A stretch of 64,000 bases of DNA from Duganella sp. BJB476 (GCF_003416895.1 NZ_QVIO01000001.1:62001-126000), one strand, 5' to 3'; shown: positions 1 to 8,975, numbered from the stretch's first letter. The notes: generated by a model from the sequence alone, not told the origin. Program-made: numbers and translations.

Positions 1-156
1 ACCGAATTGACCGACGAAGAAGTGGACGCATTCACGCGGCTCCTCGATTTGTCGGACAATGCCCTGATGGATCTGGTACTGGCCCGCAAGGAGCCGGAAG
101 GCGAGGTCGATCTGCCGCATGTGCACGCACTGTTGCAGCGACTGCGTCGCGCGTAA
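1..156 (+). CDS. sdhE: Succinate dehydrogenase assembly factor 2, 3' end only
   Basis: The window opens inside this gene; the last 51 codons are present and end in TAA. The visible C-terminus has the pattern LTDEEVDAF...[19 protein letters not shown], typical of the SdhE/YgfY family, small cytoplasmic proteins that promote covalent FAD attachment to the succinate dehydrogenase flavoprotein. In betaproteobacteria sdhE normally follows sdhCDAB and precedes gltA, which is the arrangement here (62 bp to the citrate synthase start). The N-terminal RGxxE flavinylation motif lies outside the window, so its integrity cannot be judged. Confidence 0.85.
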   Translation, partial: TELTDEEVDAFTRLLDLSDNALMDLVLARKEPEGEVDLPHVHALLQRLRRA

Positions 157-218
157 AGACACACCCAGAAAAGTTTCGTTTTTTTTATTTGTCGCATCTC
201 TCCAAGAAGGAAGAGTCC

Positions 219-1520
219 ATGAACACCTCTGATAACAAAGCCACCCTATCGTTTTCCGATGGCAGCCCATCGGTAGAATTCCCGATCTACAAAGGCACCG
301 TCGGTCCTGACGTGATCGACATCCGCAAACTGTACGCCGGCACCGGCAAGTTCACCTACGATCCAGGCTTCATGTCGACCGCTGCATGCAACTCGTCGAT
401 CACCTACATCGACGGCGACAAGGGCGAGCTGCTGTACCGCGGCTACCCGATCGAGCAGCTGGCCGTGAACGCCGACTTCATGGAGTCGTGCTTCCTGCTG
501 CTGAACGGCGAACTGCCGAACAAGGTTGAAAAAGAGAAGTTCGTTGAAACCGTGACCAAGCACACCATGGTTCACGAGCAGATGCAATTCTTCTTCCGCG
601 GCTTCCGCCGTGACGCGCACCCGATGTCGGTGCTGGTTGGCACTGTCGGCGCGCTGGCGTCGTTCTACCACGACTCGCTGGACATCAATGATGCCAAGCA
701 GCGCGAGATCTCGGCCATCCGCCTGATCGCCAAGATGCCTACCCTGGTGGCGATGGCCTACAAGTACTCGATGGGCCAGCCGTTCATGTATCCGCGCAAC
801 GACCTGTCGTACAGCGCCAACTTCATGCGCATGATGTTCGGCAATCCGTGCGAAGAATACAAAGTCAACGACGTGCTGGTGCGCGCCCTGGACCGCATCC
901 TGATCCTGCACGCGGACCATGAGCAGAATGCATCGACCTCGACCGTCCGTCTGGCCGGTTCGTCGGGCGCCAACCCGTTCGCCTGCATCGCTGCCGGTAT
1001 CGCCTGCCTGTGGGGCCCTGCCCACGGCGGCGCCAACGAAGCGGCACTGAACATGCTGAAAGAAATCGGCACCGTCGAGAACATTCCTGCCTTCATCGCT
1101 CAGGTGAAAGACAAGAACTCCGGCGTCAAGCTGATGGGCTTCGGTCACCGCGTGTACAAGAACTTCGACCCGCGTGCAAAACTGATGCGCGAAACCTGCT
1201 ACGAAGTGCTGGAAGAGCTGGGCCTGCAAGACGACCCACTGTTCAAGCTGGCGATGGAACTGGAAAAGATTGCACTGAACGACGAATACTTCGTTTCGCG
1301 CAAGCTGTACCCGAACGTCGACTTCTACTCGGGCATCGTGCAATCCGCCCTGGGCATCCCAGTGTCGCTGTTCACCGGTATCTTCGCCATGGCTCGCACC
1401 ATCGGCTGGATCGCCCAGTGGAACGAAATGATCGCCGATCCGGAACAGAAAATCGGCCGTCCACGCCAGCTGTTCGTTGGTTCGACCACGCGCGACGTCA
1501 AGCCGCTGGACCAGCGTTAA
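219..1520 (+). CDS. gltA: Citrate synthase (type II)
   Basis: Condenses oxaloacetate and acetyl-CoA to citrate, the entry step of the TCA cycle, in the cytoplasm. The protein is 433 aa from the ATG at 219, which has AGAAGG about 8 bases upstream; an in-frame TTG at 189 would add ten residues and is less likely. Family signatures seen are the N-terminal [16 protein letters not shown], the central [18 protein letters not shown] segment with the active-site His, and [15 protein letters not shown] containing the second catalytic His. The C-terminal QWNEM and GRPRQLFVG segments are typical of the hexameric NADH-sensitive class. It follows sdhE and ends at a strong terminator. Length and motifs are ordinary. 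Confidence 0.97.
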   Translation: MNTSDNKATLSFSDGSPSVEFPIYKGTVGPDVIDIRKLYAGTGKFTYDPGFMSTAACNSSITYIDGDKGELLYRGYPIEQLAVNADFMESCFLLLNGELPNKVEKEKFVETVTKHTMVHEQMQFFFRGFRRDAHPMSVLVGTVGALASFYHDSLDINDAKQREISAIRLIAKMPTLVAMAYKYSMGQPFMYPRNDLSYSANFMRMMFGNPCEEYKVNDVLVRALDRILILHADHEQNASTSTVRLAGSSGANPFACIAAGIACLWGPAHGGANEAALNMLKEIGTVENIPAFIAQVKDKNSGVKLMGFGHRVYKNFDPRAKLMRETCYEVLEELGLQDDPLFKLAMELEKIALNDEYFVSRKLYPNVDFYSGIVQSALGIPVSLFTGIFAMARTIGWIAQWNEMIADPEQKIGRPRQLFVGSTTRDVKPLDQR

Positions 1521-1541
1521 TCGCCGGTCTTTGCAGCACAC

Positions 1542-1569
1542 AAAAAAACGGGCTTCGGCCCGTTTTTTT
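1542..1569. terminator. Bidirectional intrinsic terminator after gltA
   Basis: A CGGGC-TTCG-GCCCG hairpin flanked by seven A residues on the left and seven T residues on the right. The symmetry lets it work on both strands: it ends gltA on the + strand and the convergent membrane-protein gene, whose stop codon lies at 1568-1570, on the - strand. Confidence 0.9.
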
Positions 1570-1996
1570 ATTGTGCGCTGTCCGATTCGGATTGCGGATT
1601 GCGCCGGTCGGGCCGCACCACCAGCAACCACCAGGCGATCACGCCCAGCGTCGCCTGCGGCAGGTTGAACAGGAACTTGTCGATGACGACCTGCTGGCGC
1701 AGCGGCCAAGGGAGGTTGGCGGTTTCCGCGATGATGTTGGTGTGATACAGGCAAACGCCCAGCAACAGCACCATGGCGATCGCCCAGATCGATGGCAGGC
1801 TGGTGACCCGGCGGCGCAGCAGCGCCGCGACCGGATAGACCACGATACAGCAGGCGAAATAGGCGAACAGATTGGCCATCAAATCTTGCAAACGGAAATG
1901 CGGCACCAGGATAGGCACGGCGCAAATCGCCAATGCGAGCATGACGGCGATGATGGGGTGAGGGCGCTCGGGCCAGTGGTTGAAGCGGCTGATCAT
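1568..1996 (-). CDS. Hypothetical four-helix membrane protein
   Basis: 142 aa. I do not recognise the family. Hydrophobic stretches suggest about four membrane segments, at roughly residues 13-32, 40-60, 66-86 and 112-130, joined by short basic loops (LLRRRVTS, VRPDRRN), so an inner-membrane protein is expected. There is no HExxH or other catalytic motif, so it is not a BlaR1/MecR1-type sensor even though it lies downstream of blaI on the same strand. Its stop codon overlaps the gltA terminator, which can serve both genes. No good Shine-Dalgarno is visible, so the start at 1996 is tentative. Confidence 0.6.
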   Translation of the reverse strand: MISRFNHWPERPHPIIAVMLALAICAVPILVPHFRLQDLMANLFAYFACCIVVYPVAALLRRRVTSLPSIWAIAMVLLLGVCLYHTNIIAETANLPWPLRQQVVIDKFLFNLPQATLGVIAWWLLVVRPDRRNPQSESDSAQ

Positions 1997-2045
1997 GAGT
2001 AAGGCTCTGATGAATGGGGCCTCATTGTAGAGCAGGAAGAACCGG

Positions 2046-2133
2046 GAGGGTCAAGTCTGACATTCGGACACAAGCTCAACCTGAATCATCCCATTACGGC
2101 TAAGGCCGTGTCCGAATGTCAGACTTGACCCTC
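2046..2133. repeat. 88-bp element with perfect 26-bp terminal inverted repeats
   Basis: Positions 2046-2071 and 2108-2133 are exact reverse complements of each other over 26 bp, separated by a 36-bp centre that itself contains a short GGC...GCC dyad. The element starts three bases past the blaI stop codon and lies upstream of the membrane-protein gene. It has no coding capacity. It resembles REP/MITE-type mobile palindromes, which often sit just outside genes. RNA from either strand would form a long hairpin, so it could also attenuate transcription between the two genes. Copy number in the genome cannot be seen here. Confidence 0.75.
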
Positions 2134-2136
2134 GTC

Positions 2137-2514
2137 TTATTTTTCCTGATCCAGCAGCGCCTGGATTTCCTCGCGCTCCTTCTTGCTGACATGGCCGCCG
2201 CGCAGCGCGGCCAGCACCAGCGCCTTGCCGGAGCCGGAGAAGGCTTTCTGGATCAGCTCTTTCAGCAGATTGGTTTGCAGCGAATCCTGCTCCTGCGCCG
2301 GCGCGTAGACGTGGGCGCGCTGGCTTTCGTCGCGGGTCAGCAGGCCTTTGGTGTGCATGACTTGCAGCAGCCGCAGCACCGTCGCGTAGTTCATGTCGGG
2401 ACGCGCTTCCACCGCCGCCTGGTGCACCTGCTTGGCGGTCGCCGGCCCGCTTTGCCATAACAGGCGCAGCATTTCCAGTTCGGACGGGGTGGGCTTCGGT
2501 GGGGCAGTGGTCAT
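2137..2514 (-). CDS. BlaI/MecI/CopY-family transcriptional repressor
   Basis: 125 aa, the usual length of this family. The N-terminal winged helix is clear: PTPSELEMLRLLWQSGPATAKQV followed by NYATVLRLLQVMHTKGLL, the recognition-helix region, and then RAHVYAPA. The C-terminal helical part (about residues 75-125) is the dimerisation domain. BlaI proteins normally repress beta-lactamase or copper genes and are inactivated by cleavage by a membrane peptidase (BlaR1), but no M56-type peptidase gene lies nearby, so this is an orphan. Its own promoter is overlapped by a large palindrome (2533-2571), which implies autorepression. No Shine-Dalgarno is obvious in front of the ATG at 2514. Confidence 0.88.
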   Translation of the reverse strand: MTTAPPKPTPSELEMLRLLWQSGPATAKQVHQAAVEARPDMNYATVLRLLQVMHTKGLLTRDESQRAHVYAPAQEQDSLQTNLLKELIQKAFSGSGKALVLAALRGGHVSKKEREEIQALLDQEK

Positions 2515-2532
2515 GATGATGATGGAATGCGA

Positions 2533-2573
2533 GACAATGCATCTAGAATAAAATATCTAGATGCATTTGTCTA
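2533..2573 (-). promoter_or_regulatory. blaI promoter overlapped by a palindromic operator
   Basis: Reading the - strand, TAGACA (2573-2568) and TATTCT (2550-2545) are separated by exactly 17 bases and match the sigma-70 -35 and -10 boxes at five of six positions each. A dyad with arms at 2533-2546 and 2557-2571 (GACAATGCATCTAG and its complement, with one extra T) covers the -10 box and reaches into the -35 box. A dimeric repressor bound here would block polymerase. The GACA/TGTC ends resemble operators of BlaI-type regulators. It also lies just downstream of the MBL-fold gene, so read-through transcripts could be affected. Confidence 0.75.
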
Positions 2574-2593
2574 GTTCTACCGCGTTCTTTACA

Positions 2594-3457
2594 TCACCAC
2601 TTCATTTCACCCTTGGCGACCTTGGCGCTGGTTTCCAGTGCGCCGTTCAGGCCGGCGGTCGGATACAGCTCCTTCATGCGGGCGATCAGCGCTGCCGAGT
2701 TGGCGGCCTTGGCGGTCTCGGCTTCGAAGCGCACCAGGTAGTCGCGGGTGAAGGCGATGCTGTCCGGCGTCAGCGCCGTGCCTTGCTTGAAGTGGCCCGG
2801 CACGATGGTGGCTGGCTTCAGCGCTGCCACGCCGTCCAGCGTCGCCAGCCATTGCTTGCGCGATTCAGCCGTCTGCGTATCGGCGGTCCACACGTGCAGG
2901 TCGTTGAACAGCACCACGCCGCCCACCACGGCCTTGATCGATGGGATCCACACATAGCTGCGTTCCGGCGTCGCGCCTTTCAGGCCTTCGATCTTCAGCG
3001 TCTGCCCTTCCAGCTTGATGGTGTCGCCCTGCAGCGGCTGCGGCACGATGATGCTCTTCGGCGCGTTGTCTTTCAGGATAGGCCCCCAGAACGCCACCTT
3101 GGCATCCTTCTTCTTCTCGATGCCGGCGATGGTTTGCGGCGTGGCGACGATCTTCGCGTCCGGGAAGGCGGCGTGGATCACGTCCAGGCCGAAGTAGAAG
3201 TCCGGGTCGCTGTGGCTGACGTAGACCGTGGTCAGGTGCTTGCCGCCGGCGCGGATCTGTTCGACCAGCTTGAGCGCTTCGCCGCGCGAGAACTGGGCGT
3301 CGATCAGCACCGCATCCTTGGCGCCGCTGACGATCACCGAGGCGACCGGGAAGATGGCCGCTTCGCCCGGATTGAACACTTCCAGTGTCAGCGGTGCGGC
3401 GGTGGCGCCGGCAACGGTGGCGGCGAGGGCGGCGGACAACAGGCTTTGCTTGATCAT
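2594..3457 (-). CDS. Secreted MBL-fold protein with a divergent metal site
   Basis: 287 aa with a signal peptide (residues about 1-21, ending ...GATAAP), so periplasmic. The metallo-beta-lactamase fold is indicated by VLIDAQFSRGEA (residues 50-62), the VSHSDPDFYFG segment (80-90) and the later IVPGHFKQG. The usual HxHxDH metal motif is degenerate: H82 and D86 remain but the second and third His positions are D84 and F87. I recall this SDPDFYFG variant as recurring in annotated MBL-fold hydrolases, so it may be a subfamily rather than a broken gene. Substrate unknown. It lies upstream of blaI on the same strand and is divergent from a LysR gene that is its most likely regulator. Confidence 0.8.
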   Translation of the reverse strand: MIKQSLLSAALAATVAGATAAPLTLEVFNPGEAAIFPVASVIVSGAKDAVLIDAQFSRGEALKLVEQIRAGGKHLTTVYVSHSDPDFYFGLDVIHAAFPDAKIVATPQTIAGIEKKKDAKVAFWGPILKDNAPKSIIVPQPLQGDTIKLEGQTLKIEGLKGATPERSYVWIPSIKAVVGGVVLFNDLHVWTADTQTAESRKQWLATLDGVAALKPATIVPGHFKQGTALTPDSIAFTRDYLVRFEAETAKAANSAALIARMKELYPTAGLNGALETSAKVAKGEMKW

Positions 3458-3561
3458 GATGGTCTTTCGTGTGAAGTTGGAGTGACGCCATCTTAAATTT
3501 CTTTATCCGATAGAAAAATAGGGTAATCTGCACCTGTTAATTGCATAAATCGGACGAATTG

Positions 3562-4479
3562 ATGGACAGGATCACGGCAGCGCAGGTTTTCGTCAGCATC
3601 TCCGAGCGCGGCAGCATGATCGCGGCGGCCGAGGCGCTGGACATGTCGCGCGCCATGGTCACGCGCTATCTGGCCGAGATGGAGGAGTGGGCCGGCGCCC
3701 GCCTGCTGCACCGGAGCACGCGCCGCCTGAGCCTGACCGACGCCGGCGACGTCACGCTGGCGCGCTGCCGCCGCATGCTGGAGTTGGCCGAGGCGATGGA
3801 AGTGAGCAGCGGCGCCGATGCCGACACGCCGCAAGGCCTGCTGCGCATCACCTGCTCGCAATCGCTGGCGCAGGCCGCGCTGGCGATCGCCGTGACGGCG
3901 TTCCTGAAGCGCTACCCGCGCACGGCGGTCGACCTGCAAATGAATAACCGCGCCGTCAACCTGGTCGAACAGCGCATCGACTTGGCGCTGCGCATCACCA
4001 ACGCGCTGGAGCCCAACCTGATCGCGCGCCAGCTGGGTTGGTGCGATTCGGTGGTGTGCGCGGCGCCGTCCTACCTGGCCGAGCGCGGCACGCCGCTGCG
4101 GCCCGAAGACCTGGCCATCCACAACTGCTTGACCTATACGTATTTCGGCAAAAGCCTGTGGCAGTTCACGGACCGCGATGGCGAGGCGGTATCAGTGCCG
4201 GTCAGCGGCAACCTGTCGGCCAATGAGGATCTGATTTTGCTGAAGGCGGCCGAGGAGGGCGCCGGCATCGCGCTACAACCGTTGTACAGCGCGGCGCCGC
4301 TGATCGCCGACGGCCGGCTGGTGGCGCTGCTGCCGGACTACGCGCCGCAGCAGATGGGCATCTATGGCATCTACACCTCGCGCCAGCACATGTCGCCGGC
4401 GCTGCGGGCGATGCTGGACTTTCTGCTGGATTGGTTCGCCCGCGACCCAGCCTGGCTGGGAAGCGCGCAGCCGCGTTAG
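3562..4479 (+). CDS. LysR-family transcriptional regulator
   Basis: 305 aa from the ATG at 3562; an in-frame TTG at 3541 would add seven residues and is less likely. The N-terminal winged HTH is MDRITAAQVFVSISERGSM, then AAAEALDMSRAMVTRYLAEME and RLLHRSTRRLSLTDAG, and the C-terminal two-lobed effector-binding domain starts near residue 90. The RSTRRLSLT form is typical of the CrgA/YafC-like subgroup of LysR regulators. It is transcribed divergently from the MBL-fold gene across about 104 bp, the classic layout for a LysR protein controlling its neighbour. Its stop overlaps the end of the convergent kinase gene by four bases. Confidence 0.9.
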   Translation: MDRITAAQVFVSISERGSMIAAAEALDMSRAMVTRYLAEMEEWAGARLLHRSTRRLSLTDAGDVTLARCRRMLELAEAMEVSSGADADTPQGLLRITCSQSLAQAALAIAVTAFLKRYPRTAVDLQMNNRAVNLVEQRIDLALRITNALEPNLIARQLGWCDSVVCAAPSYLAERGTPLRPEDLAIHNCLTYTYFGKSLWQFTDRDGEAVSVPVSGNLSANEDLILLKAAEEGAGIALQPLYSAAPLIADGRLVALLPDYAPQQMGIYGIYTSRQHMSPALRAMLDFLLDWFARDPAWLGSAQPR

Positions 4480-5789
4480 ATGTGGATGGATGCGATCCGC
4501 TGCTCCACATCCGCCAGCGATGGCCGGGCGACGGGATCGGTTTGAACACAGGCCGTCTGCAGTTCCGTCAGCGCCGCCTGCTGCGCGATCGGCAGCTCGC
4601 AACGCGCCATCAACTCATCGAGCAAATGGCCGAAGGCCCGCACTTCCAGCCGTTGCAAGCCCGCCGCGTACGGCGCGTCCGGCGCGAACAGCGATGCCGC
4701 GCCGAAGTCGCCCAGCAGGCTGCGGCCCTGGTCGCAATGCAGGATGTTGTGGCCGTACAGATCGCCGTGCATGATGCCGCGCCCGTGCAAGTGGCGCGCC
4801 GCCGAGGCGATGCCGCCGGCGATGCGCAACAGTTCGGCCGGGCTGAAGCGCTTGCTGTCCGGGTAGGTGTCGCGGGTGCAGCTGTCCAGGCTGGGCGGGC
4901 CGGCCAGGTTGCCGAAGCCGGGGTCGATGAGTGGCATCACGCAGCCTTTCGCACCTTCCGGGTGATCGTGTACTTCGCCCAGCACGGGAATCAGGTTGGG
5001 ATGCTCACCCGAGCTGACGCAGGCAGTCATCTCACAGCGCGGCAAGCCGTCGCTGGTGACTGCGCCCTTGAACATCTTGACGGCCACGGCCCGCGCGCCG
5101 TCGGCCTGCCGCAGCACCGCCTGATGGATCACGCCGGACGCGCCTTCGCCCAGTTTCTGCTGGATGCTCAATCGATCCCAGCCGATACTGGCAATGCCCG
5201 CACCGGCTTCGGCGGCCAGTTCGTCCGCCTCGCAGAAAGGATTGCCGGCGTAAGCCAGCCAGGACAGGCGCGGCATGCCGAGCAGCCACAGCGGCAGTTC
5301 GCTCAGCCGGTTGGCGGCGATGCGCAGCAACTCCAGCCGCGAGCAGGCGGCCAGTTCGGGCGGCAGGGTGCTCAGCCGGTTCCCCGCCAACATCAGCTTT
5401 TGCAGTGGTGCGCAGCGGCCGATGGCGGCCGGCAGTTGCTCGACCTGGTTGTCGGTCAGGACCAGCCAGCGCAGCGCCGGCGGCAGCGCGGCGGCCGGAA
5501 CTTCGCGGATCTGGTTGCTTTTGAAGCCGATCATCGTCAAAGCCGGACAGGCGCCCAGTACCGCCGGCAGCGTCGTGAACTGGTTGGCGGAGCAGAAAAT
5601 GATGCGCAGCTTGTGCAGGCGCGGCAGGTCGTCCGGCAACGAGGACAGGGCGTTGCCCGATAAATCCAGGATTTCCAGCGTGTCGGCCAGGTCGAATATC
5701 TCTTGCGGGAACTCGCTCAGGCCGCAGGACATTTGCAGGCGCTGGATGCCAGCCAGTTGTCCGGCGCGTAACTGCTCTAAAGTGTGCAT
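4476..5789 (-). CDS. Leucine-rich-repeat protein fused to a Ser/Thr protein kinase domain
   Basis: 437 aa. Residues about 15-185 hold roughly seven leucine-rich repeats of about 23 residues with the LxxLxLxxNxLxxLP pattern (LEILDLSGNALSSLPDD, LQKLMLAGNRLSTLPPE). Residues about 205-435 form a eukaryotic-like kinase: Gly-rich loop LGEGASGVI (213-221), VAVK with Lys238, Glu253 as candidate alpha-C glutamate, catalytic loop HGDLYGHN (341-348) with Asp343, and DFG (361-363). The HGD replaces the usual HRD, so it is not an RD kinase, but the catalytic residues are present. No signal peptide or membrane segment is seen, so it is probably cytoplasmic. Targets are unknown. A PP2C phosphatase lies about 9 kb away but is not linked by operon. 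Confidence 0.88.
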   Translation of the reverse strand: MHTLEQLRAGQLAGIQRLQMSCGLSEFPQEIFDLADTLEILDLSGNALSSLPDDLPRLHKLRIIFCSANQFTTLPAVLGACPALTMIGFKSNQIREVPAAALPPALRWLVLTDNQVEQLPAAIGRCAPLQKLMLAGNRLSTLPPELAACSRLELLRIAANRLSELPLWLLGMPRLSWLAYAGNPFCEADELAAEAGAGIASIGWDRLSIQQKLGEGASGVIHQAVLRQADGARAVAVKMFKGAVTSDGLPRCEMTACVSSGEHPNLIPVLGEVHDHPEGAKGCVMPLIDPGFGNLAGPPSLDSCTRDTYPDSKRFSPAELLRIAGGIASAARHLHGRGIMHGDLYGHNILHCDQGRSLLGDFGAASLFAPDAPYAAGLQRLEVRAFGHLLDELMARCELPIAQQAALTELQTACVQTDPVARPSLADVEQRIASIHI

Positions 5790-6119
5790 GAAGGGCGGGC
5801 GTGATCAGAAAGCGCTATTCTACAACCTCCGGGACTACGCAAAAAAAGCCGTTAAAAATATGGAAACATTGCAAACGAACCGAGCAGCCATGCGGTTTAA
5901 GTGAAAACGCGTACCGAAACATTTGTTACGCTTTTTGTCGCACAAATGGTTGTTGGGATACAATACCGGTGCTATCCTGAATGACCGATTTTTGTAGTAC
6001 TGAAGAACTATAGCCCTTCCCCACAACTTGATGTGCAATCCGCTAACCGGTCAGGCCGTGTCGCGGAAGGTTAGATTAACCCGCTAATTCCTCGCGAAGC
6101 GCGAAGAAAGGTGAGCAAG
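5790..6119. other. Intergenic leader of the 2-oxoglutarate dehydrogenase operon
   Basis: A 330-bp gap between two divergent genes. Its left two thirds are AT-rich compared with the flanking genes. It holds the likely odhA promoter (5935-5964) and, after that, an untranslated leader of about 150 bases. The leader ends with a short CTCGCG/CGCGAA hairpin immediately before the odhA ribosome binding site. No convincing small gene, tRNA or known riboswitch was seen. Confidence 0.5.
5935..5964 (+). promoter_or_regulatory. Candidate sigma-70 promoter for odhA
   Basis: TTGTCG (5935-5940) and TACAAT (5959-5964) are separated by 18 bases, matching the consensus -35 at four and -10 at five of six positions. 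It is the best promoter-like pair upstream of odhA. Confidence 0.45.
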
Positions 6120-8975
6120 ATGATGCAACAATATACGTCCAATTCCTACCTGTTTGGTGGGAACGCACCGTACGTCGAAGAACTGTACGAGGCGTACCTC
6201 AACAACCCAGGTTCCGTGCCAGACAACTGGCGCGCCTACTTCGACGCCATGCAGCACGTGCCGGCTGTCGACGGTTCCAATAAGCCAGACGTCGCTCACG
6301 CTTCGGTCATCGCCTCCTTCGCCGAACGCGCGAAAGCCGGCCCGATCCGCACCGTAGTTGCCTCCGCCGACGCTGAAATGGGCCGCAAGCGCGTCGCCGC
6401 GACCCAGCTGATCGCCGCTTACCGCTACCTGGGTTCCCGTTGGGCCAACCTGGATCCGCTGCAACGCCAGGAGCGTCCGGCGATCCCTGAGCTGGAAACC
6501 AGCTTCTACGGCTTCACCGATGCGGACATGGACACCGTGTTCAACATCAGCAACACCTACTTCGGCCCTGAGACCGCGACCCTGCGCGACCTGCTGAACT
6601 TCCTGCGCGACACCTACACCCGTTCGATCGGCGCAGAGTACATGTACATCTCCGATCCGGCTGAAAAGCGCTGGTTGCAGGAACGCCTGGAGTCGATCCG
6701 TTCGACCCCGAACTTCACGCCTGAGAAGAAAAAGCACATCCTGGAACGCCTGACCGCGGCCGAAGGCCTGGAACGCTACCTCCACACCAAATACGTCGGC
6801 CAGAAGCGCTTCTCGCTGGAAGGCGGCGAAACCTTCATCGCCTCGATCGACGAAATCATCCAGCGCGCCGGCGAAAAAGGCGTGCAGGAGATCGTTATCG
6901 GCATGGCCCACCGCGGCCGTCTGAACGTGCTGGTCAACACCCTGGGCAAATCGCCTAAGGAACTGTTCGAAGAATTCGAAGGCAAGCACGGCGACGACCT
7001 GCCAGCCGGCGACGTCAAATACCACCAAGGCTTCTCGTCGGACATCTCGACCGCTGGCGGTCCTGTCCACCTGTCGCTGGCGTTCAACCCGTCGCACCTG
7101 GAAATCGTCAACCCTGTGGTTGAAGGTTCGGTCAAGGCGCGTATGGACCGTCGCGGCGACACCTTGGGCAAGCAAGTGCTGCCTATCCTGGTGCACGGCG
7201 ATGCGGCATTCGCAGGCCAGGGCGTTGTAATGGAAACCCTGAACCTGGCGCAAACCCGCGGCTACGGCACGGGCGGTACGGTTCACATCGTCATCAACAA
7301 CCAGATCGGCTTCACCACGTCCGACCCGCGCGATGCGCGTTCGACCATCTACTGCTCGGACGTCGTCAAGATGATCGAAGCACCGGTGCTGCACGTGAAC
7401 GCCGACGATCCTGAAGCCGTGGTACTGGCTTCGCAGATCGCCATGGACTACCGTCTGCAGTTCCAGAAAGATATCGTTGTCGACATCATCTGCTACCGCA
7501 AACTGGGCCACAACGAACAAGATACGCCAGCGCTGACCCAGCCGCTGATGTACAAGAAAATCGGCACCCACCCAGGCACCCGCAAGCTGTACGCGGACAA
7601 GCTGGTGGCGCAGACCGTGATCGCAGCCGATGGCGGCGAGCAGATGCAAGCGGCCTTCCGCGACGCCATGGACGCAGGCAAGCACACCGTCGATCCAGTG
7701 ATCTCCAACTTCAAGAACAAGTACGCCGTTGATTGGCTGCCGTTCCTGAACCGCAAATGGACCGACTCGGCCGACACCGCCGTGCCGATGACCGAACTGA
7801 AGCGCCTGGCCACCCGCATCACCACCGTGCCGGAAAACTTCAAAGTGCACTCGCTGGTCGAGAAAGTACTGGGCGACCGCGCCAACATGGGCAAGGGCGA
7901 ACTGAACCTGGACTGGGGCATGGGCGAACACCTGGCCTACGCATCGCTGGTCGCTTCGGGCTACGCAGTGCGCCTGACCGGCCAGGACGCCGGCCGCGGC
8001 ACCTTCGTGCACCGTCACGCCGTGCTGCACGACCAGAACCGCGAGCGTTGGGATGCAGGCACCTACGTGCCGCTGCAGAACATCGCCGAAGGTCAGGCGC
8101 CGTTCACCGTGATCGACTCCGTGCTGTCCGAAGAGGCGGTACTGGGCTTCGAATACGGCTACTCGACCGCAGAACCAAACACGCTGACGATCTGGGAAGC
8201 CCAGTTCGGCGACTTCGTCAACGGCGCGCAAGTGGTGATCGACCAATTCATCAGCTCCGGCGAAGTGAAGTGGGGCCGCGCTTCGGGCCTGGTCATGATG
8301 CTGCCGCACGGTTACGAAGGCCAGGGTCCTGAGCACTCGTCCGCGCGTCCAGAGCGCTTCCTGCAGCTGTGCGCTGACAACAATATGCAAGTGGTGCAGC
8401 CGACCACCGCGTCGCAGATCTTCCACGTGCTGCGTCGCCAGATGGTGCGTCAGTTCCGTAAGCCGCTGGTGATCCTGACTCCTAAATCGCTGCTGCGTAA
8501 CAAGGATGCGGGTTCCTCGCTGAACGAGCTGGCCAAAGGCGCGTTCCAGACCGTGATCGGCGAAGTCGACGAGAAAATCGACGCCAAGAAAGTCAAGCGC
8601 GTGGTCGCCTGCTCGGGCAAGGTCTACTACGACCTGGTCAACGCACGCAAGACCCGTGGCCAGACCGACACCGCCATCATCCGCGTTGAACAGCTGTATC
8701 CGTTCCCGCACAAATCGTTCGCTGCCGAACTGAAGAAGTTCCCGAACCTGGCGGAAGTGGTGTGGGCGCAGGACGAGCCGCAGAATCAGGGCCCATGGTT
8801 CCAGATTCAGCACAACATCTTCGAGAGCATGGACGCAGGTCAGCGCCTGGCATACGCCGGCCGCCCAGCGTCGGCATCGCCGGCTGTCGGTTACTACGAC
8901 AAGCACTACGCCCAGCAAAAAGACCTGCTGGAGACGGCGTTCTCGAAGCTCAAGGGCTTCATTCTGACCAAATAA
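6120..8975 (+). CDS. odhA: 2-oxoglutarate dehydrogenase E1 component
   Basis: Thiamine-diphosphate-dependent E1 subunit that decarboxylates 2-oxoglutarate and passes the succinyl group to the lipoyl arm of E2. The protein is 951 aa from the ATG at 6120, preceded by AAGGTGAG; a GTG at 6111 is in frame but lies within that ribosome binding site. Visible features: the N-terminal E2-binding segment [31 protein letters not shown], the ThDP-binding [17 protein letters not shown]...INNQIGFTT region, [18 protein letters not shown], and C-terminal [17 protein letters not shown] and [12 protein letters not shown] segments. Full length for the SucA/OdhA family. First gene of the odh operon, with odhB 70 bases downstream. 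Confidence 0.97.
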   Translation: MMQQYTSNSYLFGGNAPYVEELYEAYLNNPGSVPDNWRAYFDAMQHVPAVDGSNKPDVAHASVIASFAERAKAGPIRTVVASADAEMGRKRVAATQLIAAYRYLGSRWANLDPLQRQERPAIPELETSFYGFTDADMDTVFNISNTYFGPETATLRDLLNFLRDTYTRSIGAEYMYISDPAEKRWLQERLESIRSTPNFTPEKKKHILERLTAAEGLERYLHTKYVGQKRFSLEGGETFIASIDEIIQRAGEKGVQEIVIGMAHRGRLNVLVNTLGKSPKELFEEFEGKHGDDLPAGDVKYHQGFSSDISTAGGPVHLSLAFNPSHLEIVNPVVEGSVKARMDRRGDTLGKQVLPILVHGDAAFAGQGVVMETLNLAQTRGYGTGGTVHIVINNQIGFTTSDPRDARSTIYCSDVVKMIEAPVLHVNADDPEAVVLASQIAMDYRLQFQKDIVVDIICYRKLGHNEQDTPALTQPLMYKKIGTHPGTRKLYADKLVAQTVIAADGGEQMQAAFRDAMDAGKHTVDPVISNFKNKYAVDWLPFLNRKWTDSADTAVPMTELKRLATRITTVPENFKVHSLVEKVLGDRANMGKGELNLDWGMGEHLAYASLVASGYAVRLTGQDAGRGTFVHRHAVLHDQNRERWDAGTYVPLQNIAEGQAPFTVIDSVLSEEAVLGFEYGYSTAEPNTLTIWEAQFGDFVNGAQVVIDQFISSGEVKWGRASGLVMMLPHGYEGQGPEHSSARPERFLQLCADNNMQVVQPTTASQIFHVLRRQMVRQFRKPLVILTPKSLLRNKDAGSSLNELAKGAFQTVIGEVDEKIDAKKVKRVVACSGKVYYDLVNARKTRGQTDTAIIRVEQLYPFPHKSFAAELKKFPNLAEVVWAQDEPQNQGPWFQIQHNIFESMDAGQRLAYAGRPASASPAVGYYDKHYAQQKDLLETAFSKLKGFILTK

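Noticed and set aside
246..1925. A 559-codon open frame antisense to gltA
   Set aside because: It lies opposite a full citrate synthase, reads as low-complexity His/Arg/Gln-rich sequence and has no recognisable domain; it is a shadow of the GC-rich codon pattern.
3505..3554. Short TCCGA/TCGGA inverted pair between the MBL and LysR genes
   Set aside because: Only five bases per arm at 40-base distance, too short to call a LysR site with any confidence.
6043..6052. TAACCGGTCA upstream of odhA, resembling the LacI operator core
   Set aside because: It matches only 9 of 10 core positions, lacks the flanking arms and is 48 kb from the LacI gene; probably chance.
6084..8918. A 944-codon open frame antisense to odhA
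   Set aside because: Opposite a complete OGDH E1 gene, with a composition typical of complement-strand shadows and no motif.
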